A DNA stretch of 64,000 nt from the NCBI GenBank assembly GCA_017626895.1, contig JAGAHV010000006.1:1-64000 (forward strand), read 5' to 3'. Positions 44,001 through 52,616 of this stretch are shown here, piece by piece. Position 1 is the first letter of the stretch. Each line of letters starts with the position of its first letter. The DNA comes from Ventricola sp017626895. Lineage in GTDB: Bacteria > Bacillota > Clostridia > Christensenellales > Aristaeellaceae. The notes under the pieces were generated by a model, which was given only the letters and a program-made list of their open reading frames with translations, was not told where the DNA came from and made no database searches. A program made the translations under genes and the position numbers.

Positions 44001-45479
44001 ATGTCTTTAAAACCGAAATTTTCGCTGAAGAAGAAACTGGTGTTATTGTTCACGTTCATCATCATTATGCTGAGTATGCTGGCAGGTCTGTTCAGTTACA
44101 AGGGAATCAGTGATGTGACAAAAACCATGTATCTGAGCCGATCCAAAGAAGCTTCGGCGACAATTGCCGCCCTGCTTGAACCGGAGATGGTTCAGCGGGT
44201 GAAACAGCAGGTGCTGGATATCTTCTATGCTGCGGAAGATCGGGTAAGCACGGAGGAGTGGGGAAGTCCGGAATTTGATGCCTATCTGGATAAATATGCC
44301 GGGGTTGAGAATTCGGATGACTTTAAGACCATCCAGAGACAGCTTCGTCTGGTACAGGACAACAACAATCTGAAGTGTGCGTATCTGGTCTGGTTTGATC
44401 TGAAAACGGAATCGACCATCTATCTGGCAGATGGCAGTTACGGGGATGAAAACAGCAGACCGGGCTGCTTTGATGCCATCATGTACGATGTGGACCGTGA
44501 GGCAATGCGGGATCCGACGAACGGTATCGCCCCGGATGTGACCAACACGGAGGAATATGGATGGGTTGTTGCGGCAGGAAGCCCGATCTTTCTAAACGGG
44601 GAACTGGTTGTTTTTGGCGCGGCGGAACTCTCGATGAATAAGGTCATGGAACAGAGAAATCAGTTCCTGTTTGTGGTCATTGCCTCGCTGCTGCTGCTTG
44701 CGGTCGTCTTCATTATTCTCGGGATTGTTCTGATTGACCGGACCATTATCCGGCCGATCAATAAGCTTTCAGATACCTCGGAGAAGTACTGGAGAGAGGG
44801 ATCTGCTTCGATTCGGAACGAGTTTTCCCAGCTGCAGATTCATACAGGGGATGAAATTGAAACGCTGTCCAACTCCATGAAACAGATGGAGCAGAACATC
44901 AACGAGCAATTCACGAAAATCCTGGATACAACACAGAAACTGATCATCACGCAGGAGCATGCAGCGGAGATGGACCGGATTGCGAATGTGGATGCGCTGA
45001 CAAAAGTCCGAAATAAGCGTGCCTATGATGAAAAGGTTGCTCAACTGAGTGAAGGAATCCGAAACGGCGAGGTTTCGAAGTTCGGGATTGCTATGATTGA
45101 CCTGAATAATCTGAAGCCGATTAATGATCACTATGGTCATGACAAGGGCGATATTGCCATCCAGAGGCTTTGCCGGATGATTTGTTCAACGTTTAAGCAC
45201 TCCGCAGTGTTCCGGATTGGCGGAGATGAATTCTCGGTCGTGATGGAAGGGGACGATCTGGAGGTCGCGCCGACACTGATTCATCAGCTGATGGATGAAT
45301 GGAAACAAAAGCGGAATGATGCGAGTCTGCAGCCCTGGGAACAGACCAGCGCGGCAATCGGCTATGCGGTGTACCAGGAGGGGGACACGGTAGAAACGGT
45401 CTTTAAGCGGGCGGACAATGCGATGTATGAACAGAAAACCAGAATGAAGGCTGAAATGGCAGAAAGTACGCGCCGGTGA
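44001..45479 (+). CDS. Membrane diguanylate cyclase with extracytoplasmic sensor and HAMP
   Basis: 492 residues. The first helix (LVLLFTFIIIMLSMLAGLFS) is followed by an extracytoplasmic sensor of about 180 residues, a second helix (FLFVVIASLLLLAVVFIILG), a HAMP segment (RPINKLSDTSEKYW), a coiled coil and a GGDEF domain from about residue 330. The active-site GGDEF is intact in FRIGGDEFSVV, and no RxxD inhibitory site is obvious upstream. It should make c-di-GMP in response to an outside signal. Appears monocistronic. Confidence 0.9.
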   Translation: MSLKPKFSLKKKLVLLFTFIIIMLSMLAGLFSYKGISDVTKTMYLSRSKEASATIAALLEPEMVQRVKQQVLDIFYAAEDRVSTEEWGSPEFDAYLDKYAGVENSDDFKTIQRQLRLVQDNNNLKCAYLVWFDLKTESTIYLADGSYGDENSRPGCFDAIMYDVDREAMRDPTNGIAPDVTNTEEYGWVVAAGSPIFLNGELVVFGAAELSMNKVMEQRNQFLFVVIASLLLLAVVFIILGIVLIDRTIIRPINKLSDTSEKYWREGSASIRNEFSQLQIHTGDEIETLSNSMKQMEQNINEQFTKILDTTQKLIITQEHAAEMDRIANVDALTKVRNKRAYDEKVAQLSEGIRNGEVSKFGIAMIDLNNLKPINDHYGHDKGDIAIQRLCRMICSTFKHSAVFRIGGDEFSVVMEGDDLEVAPTLIHQLMDEWKQKRNDASLQPWEQTSAAIGYAVYQEGDTVETVFKRADNAMYEQKTRMKAEMAESTRR

Positions 45480-45574
45480 GCGGAAGGCCGCCGGCGGGTT
45501 ATTCCCTTATGACAGGGATGGACAGGAATCAGGTTATCCATCCGTTACATGACGCTCAGAAAGGGGACGGGGAC

Positions 45575-45775
45575 ATGATTCCCAGGATGAAGGTGTGCGC
45601 AAACTGCCGGAATGCCTATATCAAGGGTGACCGGTATTGCCGCTATTGCGGCGCACCAATGGGAAAACCGGACTACATTGAGGAGGACTTTGCGACCATT
45701 TACGGTCCTCCGCCGGTTAAATGGGTACATCAATGCAGGAAGTGCAGCTTTCAATGGACGACATTCCACACGTGA
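45575..45775 (+). CDS. Small zinc-ribbon protein
   Basis: 66 residues with two zinc knuckle pairs: CANC and CRYCG near the N-terminus, and CRKC near the C-terminus. The chosen ATG at 45575 follows AAAGGGGACGGGG; the frame is open from 45476 but without a site. It directly precedes the broken radical SAM/SPASM gene and could have been its partner, though this is only positional. Function is unknown. Confidence 0.6.
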   Translation: MIPRMKVCANCRNAYIKGDRYCRYCGAPMGKPDYIEEDFATIYGPPPVKWVHQCRKCSFQWTTFHT

Positions 45776-45839
45776 GTCTTTATGGACTGGAGCGTTTACA
45801 TGATTTGCTGAGAGGACAAAAAGGCGCCTGACGGCGCGC

Positions 45840-46450
45840 GGTTCGCGGAGTCTGTGCCTTGCAGAATGCCGGACTGAAACCGCAGATAACGACGGTGTTT
45901 CATCGTGACAATTTCAGCGAAATGGAGGCCATGTATGATTTTCTGTGCGACCTGGGAATTGAAAGCTGGCGGCCGATCAATATAGAGCCAATCGGACGCG
46001 CCTGTGAGTCCCGGGGATCTTCTTCTGAGTCCGGCGCAGTTTAACGCGCTGCTTTCGTTTATTCGGGAAAAGCGCTTTGATCGTGACGGCACGATGGAGG
46101 TCACGTTCGGCTGTTCGCATTATCTGGGACTGGAGAATGAGCGAATGGTCAGGGATCATTATTTTCTGTGCGGAGCCGGAATTCTTACAGCCGGTGTGCG
46201 ATGCAATGGCGATATCTGCGCCTGTCTGGATGTTGAGAACAGAGTGGAACTGGTACAGGGCAACATCCGGACAGATGATTTTATGGAGGTGTGGTAAAAC
46301 AGATTCCAGGTATTCCGGCGGGATCGGACCGCGGATTGTCCCAGATGCGTGGAATGCGAGGAACGTCTGTGCTGCGGAGGGAATTCCGCTCATACATGGG
46401 ACTTTGCAAAGAAGGAACCTTTACTGTGCTGCCGGGACATCAGACAGTGA
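45840..46450 (+). pseudogene. Broken radical SAM/SPASM-domain gene
   Basis: The remaining coding signal starts mid-protein with GVCALQNAGLKPQITTVFHR and IESWRPINIEPIGRAC, shifts frame near 46010 to SPGDLLLSPAQFNALLSFIR, RCNGDICACLDVENR and GNIRTDDFMEVW, meets an in-frame TAA at 46295, and continues as a SPASM cysteine motif (CPRCVECEERLCCGGNSAHT). The N-terminal CxxxCxxC part is missing. Truncation, frameshift and nonsense codon make it non-functional. The intact ancestor would have been a peptide-modifying or sactipeptide-type enzyme. Confidence 0.75.
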
Positions 46451-46856
46451 GAAATAAGGGCTGCGTGCTTGGCAGATGATGGGATGGAAGCGGCCTGGGA
46501 TAAAGCGTCTTTTGCCGGAATTCTCGGGGAGCATCGCAGCGGGAATGCATCAAATGAAATGGAGTCGGTTCTCAAATCATCAACATTCGACATGGGATAT
46601 TCTGAGAAAAGGCAGAATGTGAACAGGATATATCGTATCTGTATATGCCGATGATACGGTCACTGCAGGAAAATGCGGAGCAATCAAGGAACCAAAACCG
46701 TCTTAGATGCCGGACAGGGGAGAAACAAAAAGACTCACGTAATTAGCTGCTTCCAGATAATTACGTGAGCCGATCAATGCTCAAATGATCTGCGCAACAG
46801 GCGCTTTACGTTTCAGATGAAGGACGGATTAACACCTTTGCGGAACAGTGGCTGAG
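46451..46856. other. Non-coding region after the radical SAM remnant
   Basis: A 61-codon frame (46469-46654) has unremarkable composition and no ribosome site; I do not call it a gene. The GDPD terminator at 46725-46769 is the only clear feature. Confidence 0.4.
46725..46769 (-). terminator. Terminator of the GDPD gene
   Basis: CTCACGTAATTA (46734-46745) and TAATTACGTGAG (46758-46769) form a perfect 12-bp stem. On the minus strand it is followed by TCTTTTTG. Confidence 0.8.
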
Positions 46857-47582
46857 TTATTTCAGGCAATTCAGAGCCCGGTCCGGATAGTTGGTAATAA
46901 TGATGTCGGCACCGGCACGCAGGACGCTGCGGATGTCTTCCTCGCTGTTGACGGTCCAGGTGTTAACGGCAATTCCGGCCTTGTGAGACAGAGCACATTC
47001 ATCCGGAACATTGACGACCTCGCTGAAATGCGGATGGATGGCCTCAACGCCAAGGGCAACGGCATAGGCCCACGGCCTGACCAGATTTGCCTCATAAAGC
47101 AGTCCGCAGGGAAGAGCGGGGTCAATGGCTTTGATGCGCTGGAGGCTGTAATGGTTGAAAGAGGAGAAAATGACGCGCTGGATCATATTTTCCTCTCTGG
47201 CCAGATCAATGGTTTTCTGCTCGAGATTGGGATAGTCATACACGCTGTTCTTCATTTCGATGTTGATGAACAGTCCGGTGGGACGAAGAAGGTCGAACAC
47301 CTCTTTGAGGGTGGGGATCCGTGCGTCCTTGTATTCCGGATGCGTCTTGTTAAAGGTGAAATGTTTCAGCTGCTCCAGGGTCATATCCCGAATAAATCCG
47401 GTGCCGTCAGAGACACGGTCAATGGTCTCATCGTGTGCAACCACGAGATGGCCGTCTTTTGTGATGTGAACATCCAGTTCAACGCCCTGTGCACCCATTT
47501 TTGCGGCAAGTTCAAAAGCTTCAAGTGTGTTTTCGGGTGCGTATCCGGAGGCACCACGATGTGCGTAAATCTGTGTATTCAT
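46857..47582 (-). CDS. Glycerophosphodiester phosphodiesterase (GDPD)
   Basis: Cytoplasmic GDPD of 241 residues, hydrolysing glycerophosphodiesters to glycerol-3-phosphate and an alcohol. Motifs are intact: AHRGASGYAPENTLEAF, the metal-binding GVELDVHITKDG and VVAHDETIDR, and a C-terminal NTWTVN segment. There is no signal peptide or membrane domain. Purine-rich GAGGAGGAG lies upstream of ATG. Monocistronic with its own terminator. Confidence 0.92.
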   Translation of the reverse strand: MNTQIYAHRGASGYAPENTLEAFELAAKMGAQGVELDVHITKDGHLVVAHDETIDRVSDGTGFIRDMTLEQLKHFTFNKTHPEYKDARIPTLKEVFDLLRPTGLFINIEMKNSVYDYPNLEQKTIDLAREENMIQRVIFSSFNHYSLQRIKAIDPALPCGLLYEANLVRPWAYAVALGVEAIHPHFSEVVNVPDECALSHKAGIAVNTWTVNSEEDIRSVLRAGADIIITNYPDRALNCLK

Positions 47583-48000
47583 AGAAACTCCTCCTCCTCA
47601 GGCCTCACAGCTGTCGTTGTCGGAGCGGCATGTCGCGGGACCGTCATTTGACGTACTGTCGCTGCGCGGCGGGGCCGCTCCTGAGATAATGATTGACTGC
47701 GCCTGTCACTTGTGGGTATTGTACTCTGAAACGAATGGTTTTTCAAGTGAACAGGCAAAGAGCGGCACAGAGGATAACGGCAAAGAAGTCAATAACAGGA
47801 TAATGGCCTCATTTTGAAGAAAAATGACGAAATAACGCCAGAATATTTCGCTTCCGGGGGGCTCTGCTCCCCCTGCGGAGGCGAATATACACGTTTCCAA
47901 AAGCTTGAAAAGATGAAACAAAAATGTTAGTATTGCATAACTGGCAGGGCGTGTGCTAGAATGCAGACCGTAGGAATAAAACATTGGGAGGTGAAAATCC
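47583..48000. other. Intergenic region between divergent GDPD and ferredoxin genes
   Basis: It contains the best plus-strand copy of the recurring element (47646-47670, ATTTGACGTACTGTCGCTGC then GCGGC), a GC-rich hairpin near 47850-47880 (GGGGG/CCCCC with CTCTG between) and the ferredoxin promoter. No gene is seen. Confidence 0.5.
47933..47962 (+). promoter_or_regulatory. Promoter of the ferredoxin gene
   Basis: TTGCAT (47933-47938), 18-bp spacer, TAGAAT (47957-47962) with an upstream TG (extended -10). Confidence 0.7.
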
Positions 48001-48171
48001 ATGGCATACAAGATTTCTGATGATTGCATTTCCTGCGGCGTCTGCGCGAGCAACTGCCCCGTGAGTGCTATTACCGAGGGAGACGGCAAGTTCGTTATTG
48101 ATGCAGATACCTGCATTGATTGTGGCGCTTGCGCTGAGAACTGCCCGGTTTCTGCTCCTTCTCAGGAGTAA
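48001..48171 (+). CDS. 2[4Fe-4S] ferredoxin
   Basis: A 56-residue clostridial-type ferredoxin, the electron carrier for pyruvate oxidation and hydrogen production in anaerobes. Both clusters are complete: CISCGVCASNCP near the N-terminus and CIDCGACAENCP in the second half. GGGAGGTG lies before the ATG. It has its own promoter and a perfect UUCG-loop terminator, so it is a strongly expressed single gene. Too short for common ORF length cut-offs. Confidence 0.95.
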   Translation: MAYKISDDCISCGVCASNCPVSAITEGDGKFVIDADTCIDCGACAENCPVSAPSQE

Positions 48172-48183
48172 TTTGTGTTGATG

Positions 48184-48213
48184 AAAAGCATCCGGTTCGC
48201 CGGATGCTTTTTT
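48184..48213 (+). terminator. Terminator of the ferredoxin gene
   Basis: AAAAGCATCCGG, loop TTCG, CCGGATGCTTTT, followed by TT. A very stable UUCG tetraloop hairpin. Confidence 0.9.
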
Positions 48214-48232
48214 AATTTGAGCTCGGATTGAC

Positions 48233-48260
48233 TTGACAAAAAAGCGGTTGGAATTATACT
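48233..48260 (+). promoter_or_regulatory. Promoter of the CapA-like operon
   Basis: TTGACA (48233-48238), 16-bp spacer, TATACT (48255-48260), 75 bases ahead of the ATG at 48335. Confidence 0.75.
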
Positions 48261-48334
48261 GGACAGGGACAGGACGGATTGCCTGTCTGTTTTGAAACGG
48301 ATCGGGCGGCAGAGGAAAGCGACACTGTACTCGC

Positions 48335-49717
48335 ATGGAAAAGAGTAACGGGGAGCGGCCAAGAGCCCGGCGGCAGTTTGTGAACTGGCCGGAACAAATC
48401 GGCTCCGGCAAAAGACTCGCTTCGAGCAGGAGAACCGGAAAGGGAGGGAAGACAGTGAAAAAGGAAAACGGAATCTCCGTCGGAACAATTCTGATTCTCT
48501 TTCTCTCACTGGGTGTTGTCACACTGACCTTTTTGTTTCTTCTGGTTATCTCGGGCAGTGATTTTGGGCGGGTGGAGAATCAGAAGGCAGATGAACTGCC
48601 GGCGGAGGAGAATCCGGTCGTGGTGATGGATGAAAAGGCGGAGGATTCGCAGCGGGATTCCCGCGACGCGGAGGCAGAGACTTTGCCGGAGGAGAGCGGA
48701 GGCCCGGTTCAGATTGCACTGTCATTTGCCGGCGATATTACGGTGACCAGAGGAATGCAGGAAACCCTGATGATCAATGATCATGAATATGACTTTACAC
48801 GGGCATTTGCAGGGGTTTCCGGCGCTTTTGGTGAGGCGGATCTTTCCATTGCAACGCTTGAAACGCTGATTAATACCATGGCGCCCTATGATACCTATAA
48901 TGCACCGCCTGACCTCCTTGAGGCGCTGAAGGCGATTGGGGTTCATCATCTGAATCTGGCAACCGAGCACATGATGGACCTGGGCTTTGATGGACTGAAG
49001 ACCACAAAACTCGAGGTAACGCGCCTTGGAATGGAATACAGCGGGTATCTCTCCCAGAGCGAACTGGAGGGAATCATCAGTGTAAACGGCGTCAAAATTG
49101 CCGTCCTGGCCTATACGTACGGACTGAGTGATGAGGGGAGAGTGCTGACGGGAAAGGCAGGCCTTGAAGAGATTCCGATTTTCTCCATTCAGAAAGTTCT
49201 GGAGGACATCCGGACCGTGCGCGCGCAGGGGGCGGAGCTGGTGGTGGTTCTCCCGCACTGGGGGATGAAAAATGTGGAAACTGTGACAGAGAGCATGCGC
49301 AAAACCGCACAGCAGATGGCTGAGGCAGGAGCGGACCTGATTATCGGGACGCACCCGAATGTGGTTTCTGAGGCCGGGTTTATTGAGACAAAGCGGGCGG
49401 ATGGCCGGATGCATGAGACACTGGTCTGTTACTCGATCGGCGGATTGCTCACCGAGGCCCGAAATGATGACAACGCGGCCGGAATGATTCTGAATGTGGG
49501 AATTGAATATGATCCCGGGACCAGGAACTGCCGGATCCGGAACTGCCGGCCGGTTCCCCTGTATATTTATCAGGACAGAATCAATGACCGGCGGATATGG
49601 CGCACGCTGAATGTGCTGGATGAGGAGCAGCTCGGGCAGGTGTCAGAGCCGGTTCGGACAAAAGCCCTTGAGGCGATGGCACACGTAAAGTCAGTGACGG
49701 GGGATATTGAACGATGA
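48335..49717 (+). CDS. CapA-family metallophosphatase-like protein
   Basis: 460 residues. After a basic N-terminus comes one membrane anchor (ILILFLSLGVVTLTFLFLLV near residue 55), an acidic linker, then the PGA_cap/CapA fold: SFAGDITVTRGMQ, ADLSIATLETLI, VVVLPHWGM and GADLIIGTHPNV. CapA relatives take part in poly-gamma-glutamate synthesis or anchoring, but this one has no capB/capC neighbours, so the role could be another extracytoplasmic phosphoesterase function. The stop overlaps the next start. Confidence 0.85.
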   Translation: MEKSNGERPRARRQFVNWPEQIGSGKRLASSRRTGKGGKTVKKENGISVGTILILFLSLGVVTLTFLFLLVISGSDFGRVENQKADELPAEENPVVVMDEKAEDSQRDSRDAEAETLPEESGGPVQIALSFAGDITVTRGMQETLMINDHEYDFTRAFAGVSGAFGEADLSIATLETLINTMAPYDTYNAPPDLLEALKAIGVHHLNLATEHMMDLGFDGLKTTKLEVTRLGMEYSGYLSQSELEGIISVNGVKIAVLAYTYGLSDEGRVLTGKAGLEEIPIFSIQKVLEDIRTVRAQGAELVVVLPHWGMKNVETVTESMRKTAQQMAEAGADLIIGTHPNVVSEAGFIETKRADGRMHETLVCYSIGGLLTEARNDDNAAGMILNVGIEYDPGTRNCRIRNCRPVPLYIYQDRINDRRIWRTLNVLDEEQLGQVSEPVRTKALEAMAHVKSVTGDIER

Positions 49718-50784
49718 TGAATCAGAAACGGATTCGCGATTTTGGAATTGTGGTTGGAACCGGGAAAACCGGAGAAAGAAACAAAATATCGGATGTTCCG
49801 GGGGTAACGGTAGGTCATTATACGGTCCGGACGGAGGGACACCGGACGGGTGTTACCGTGATCCATCCCTGTGAGGACAATATGTTCCGATCCAAACTGG
49901 TGGCGGCCTCTTATGTGATGAACGGATTCGGGAAGACGGCGGGGCTTGTGCAGGTGGATGAACTCGGGTCACTTGAAACCCCGATTGCCCTGACGAATAC
50001 CCTGAATGTGGGTCTTGTTTCGGATGCCCTGGTTGAGTATATGCGGCAGTGGTGTGAACGGGAAAAAGTGCCGCTCAGAAGCATTAACCCGGTGGTAGGG
50101 GAGTGCAATGATGCGGGGATGAACCGCATAGGGGAACGGGTCATCGGGTTTGAGCAGGTGATGCAGGCAATTCAGAACCGCACCCCGGATTTTGAAGAGG
50201 GAAATGTGGGCGCCGGAACCGGAACGATCTGCCATGGACTGAAAGGCGGGATCGGGTCTGCGTCAAGGACGATGACCATTGCCGGAAAGACCTATACGAT
50301 TGGCGTGCTGGTTCAAAGCAATCATGGCTGTCTGAGCCGGCTGCAGATTGGAACCAGGATGATAGGGAAGGAAATTCTTGACAGGCGTGCATTGGCCGGG
50401 AAGGAAAGCGACCAGGGGTCGATTATGATGATTGTGGGAACGGATCTTCCGGTCACGGATCGCCAGCTGAAACGAATCATCCGCCGTTGCGCGGCCGGGC
50501 TGGCGCATCTGGGATCTTACTTCGGCCACGGAAGCGGCGATGTGATGATTGGCTTTTCCACGGCAAACCGCATTCCCTCACCCGCCATTCCATGCCTGAT
50601 TTCCTGTCAGATGATCAATGAGAGCGCGCTGGAACAGGCGTTTGAATGGACGGCGGAGGCGACAGAGGAAGCGGTGCTTAATTCGCTGGTCTGCGCGGAG
50701 GAGGATGTCATGCTCAGCGGGAAACGTGTCGATTCTCTCAGAACGTACCTCGAAAAGGAACAGAGCGGAGGAAAAAGACCATGA
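49714..50784 (+). CDS. P1-family peptidase (DmpA-type aminopeptidase/D-amidase)
   Basis: 356-residue self-processing Ntn-type hydrolase of the DmpA family, which releases N-terminal L-amino acids or acts on D-amides and esters. Typical segments are RNKISDVPGVTVGH, AGLVQVDELGSLETP and GNVGAGTGTICHGLKGGIGSAS. The catalytic nucleophile after the processing site is expected in the C-terminal third; I place it near IMMIVGTDLP but cannot be certain. The start overlaps the CapA-like stop and its own end overlaps the hydrolase gene, so the three are translated together. Confidence 0.88.
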   Translation: MMNQKRIRDFGIVVGTGKTGERNKISDVPGVTVGHYTVRTEGHRTGVTVIHPCEDNMFRSKLVAASYVMNGFGKTAGLVQVDELGSLETPIALTNTLNVGLVSDALVEYMRQWCEREKVPLRSINPVVGECNDAGMNRIGERVIGFEQVMQAIQNRTPDFEEGNVGAGTGTICHGLKGGIGSASRTMTIAGKTYTIGVLVQSNHGCLSRLQIGTRMIGKEILDRRALAGKESDQGSIMMIVGTDLPVTDRQLKRIIRRCAAGLAHLGSYFGHGSGDVMIGFSTANRIPSPAIPCLISCQMINESALEQAFEWTAEATEEAVLNSLVCAEEDVMLSGKRVDSLRTYLEKEQSGGKRP

Positions 50785-51731
50785 TTCGAAGCAGTGAATA
50801 CAGCCGTGAGATGGAGGAAAAGGTTGAACCTGCCCTCCTGAAAATTGAAAAGGAAGAGAAAATCAGGGTCAAGGGCGGGACACTTTCCGTCAGATCGTAC
50901 GTACCGGCGGATGCCAGAACGATGATGCTTCTTCTGCATGGGACCTCTGAGTCGGCGGAAAAATACCATGAGATGATCTGGCTGTTTAACCAGATGGGAA
51001 TCGGTGTGGTGGCACCGGATATGCGGGGGCACGGCAAATCCTTCCGGATGACCGACAACCCGTTCCTTATCTATGTGGACCGGTTTGAGGATTATGTCGA
51101 TGACGCGGAAATTCTTCTTGAACAGGTGAAGAAGACGGCGGCCGGCCGTCCGCTGCTCCTCTTTGGGCATTCGCTTGGCGGCGCGGTGGCCGCAGCCCTG
51201 ATGATTCGCCGGCCGGATACGTTTACCCATGTGATTCTGTCCTCGCCCATGATTGAACCTTCCAGCGGCGGCTTCCCTCGCTGGGCGGGGAAACTGCTTT
51301 GTGATGTGAACTGCATGATTGGCCGGGGAACGAAGATGGCGTTTATCTCAGCGCCGTATGACCCGGACGGGGATACGTTCGAAAAAGCCTGCGATACCGG
51401 GAAGGAACGGTTTGAATACTATAAGAAAAAACGCGTGGCGGAGAAGGATTACCAGACGAGTGCACTGACGTACCGCTGGATTGATGAGGCATTTCGTGTC
51501 AGGAAAAAGCTGCTGCATCTCTGGCCGGCAGAAAAGGTAACCTCGGAAGTGTTGCTGTGTCAGGCGGGCAATGATACACTGGTGTCATTGCCGGAACAGG
51601 AACAGTTTATCCGGCGGATTAAAAACGGACGGCTGGTTTGCTTTGAGGAAGCAAAGCATGAAATCTATTTTTCGGATGACAGTACGTTTGAACGGTATAT
51701 GAATGAGATTGAGCGTTTTCTCCGGAAGTGA
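50781..51731 (+). CDS. Alpha/beta hydrolase (monoacylglycerol-lipase-like)
   Basis: 316-residue serine hydrolase. The oxyanion region is LLLHGTSESAEKY, the nucleophile elbow is FGHSLGGAVA (Ser), the acid Asp is in QAGNDTLVS and the His in FEEAKHEIYF. No signal peptide is seen. ATGA overlaps the P1-peptidase stop. The substrate is unknown; lysophospholipase or ester hydrolase are the usual annotations for this family. Confidence 0.87.
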   Translation: MIRSSEYSREMEEKVEPALLKIEKEEKIRVKGGTLSVRSYVPADARTMMLLLHGTSESAEKYHEMIWLFNQMGIGVVAPDMRGHGKSFRMTDNPFLIYVDRFEDYVDDAEILLEQVKKTAAGRPLLLFGHSLGGAVAAALMIRRPDTFTHVILSSPMIEPSSGGFPRWAGKLLCDVNCMIGRGTKMAFISAPYDPDGDTFEKACDTGKERFEYYKKKRVAEKDYQTSALTYRWIDEAFRVRKKLLHLWPAEKVTSEVLLCQAGNDTLVSLPEQEQFIRRIKNGRLVCFEEAKHEIYFSDDSTFERYMNEIERFLRK

Positions 51732-51788
51732 AAGGAGCGTCCCCATCGTTTGACAATCTGTCAAACAATGGGGGGATGCTCCTTTTTT
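51731..51788 (+). terminator. Long terminator hairpin after the CapA-peptidase-hydrolase operon
   Basis: AAAGGAGC (51731-51738) pairs with GCTCCTTT (51778-51785), with an inner TCCCCAT/ATGGGG helix and an apical GTTTGACA-ATC-TGTCAAAC stem, followed by TTTTTT. The apex is a version of the recurring intergenic element. Confidence 0.85.
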
Positions 51789-52107
51789 GCGTTTTCCGGC
51801 TGCGGCCTCTTTTTGCTGAAAGTTTGCGGGGATCCGGATTTGACAATCTGTCGCGCCGCAGTGAACCTGCCCTTTTGCCGGCTCGCTCTTGCCGTTTGCG
51901 GTTACGGCGGGGTGCAGCCGGAACGGATCCGTGAGGCAGAGGCGGGCCCTGGGATAGCGGGAAATGCCTTTCGGATTTTGTCAAGCAAAAACGAATTATA
52001 TCTTGCATTCCGGGGAGATCATGCGTATAATTTCAGACGGACGGTCTGTTTAGATGAAATGGACAGATCGGATTTTATTTCATCAGAAATGCCCGAGGAA
52101 AAGAACA
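51789..52107. other. Intergenic region before the divIC-like gene
   Basis: It holds another copy of the recurring element (ATTTGACAATCTGTCGCGCC, 51838-51857). Open frames here do not look coding. No clear promoter could be assigned. Confidence 0.45.
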
Positions 52108-52542
52108 ATGAAAAGAGCAAGAATTATCAGAAAAAAAGGGACACAGCCGCACCCGTTCAGAATAGCGGCGCTCTGCCTGATTGCTCTTGTTTTGTTTATG
52201 GGAACCCGGATTTCCAGCCTGGCCGATAAGGCGGAGCGCGTCAAGGAGGACGTATTCAAGGAGAGCGAAGCGTACTTCAATGCACAGTCCCGATACAACC
52301 GCCTGAAAAGTGAGGTTAATGAAATCAATACCAATGATTTTGTTGAGCGGACAGCCAGGCGGGACTATGGCTACTGCTGGTATGGCGAGACAATCTATAC
52401 GGTGGTAAATCTGGATGAGCTGGAGGAATCTGTGGCAGATGAGACCCGGATGGACGACGAGGAAGATTCCGAAGCGAAAGAAACAGGGGAAATGACCGAA
52501 ACTCCCGAGGCAGCGGATGCTGCGCCTGAGGCGGGCAACTGA
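52108..52542 (+). CDS. Septum-formation initiator protein (FtsB/DivIC family)
   Basis: 144 residues: a basic cytoplasmic start, one membrane helix (IAALCLIALVLFMGT), a coiled coil (AERVKEDVFKESEAYFNAQS and onward), the conserved VERTARRDYGYCWYGE motif and an acidic tail. Members link the divisome's FtsL to its partners. The ATG at 52108 has GAGGAAA upstream; a start at 52054 would add 18 unsupported residues. It is followed by ppx in the same direction, a common clostridial arrangement. Confidence 0.85.
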   Translation: MKRARIIRKKGTQPHPFRIAALCLIALVLFMGTRISSLADKAERVKEDVFKESEAYFNAQSRYNRLKSEVNEINTNDFVERTARRDYGYCWYGETIYTVVNLDELEESVADETRMDDEEDSEAKETGEMTETPEAADAAPEAGN

Positions 52543-52616
52543 CCGGCTGCCGGTCTGCTTTGACTTTTTAAACCTGTCATGTAGAAAAACGAAAAACAGA
52601 ACAGGGAGGTCTTTAT

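Noticed and set aside
48335..49717. Poly-gamma-glutamate capsule operon
   Set aside because: Only a CapA-like gene is present; synthetase genes capB and capC are absent, so a capsule claim is not supported.
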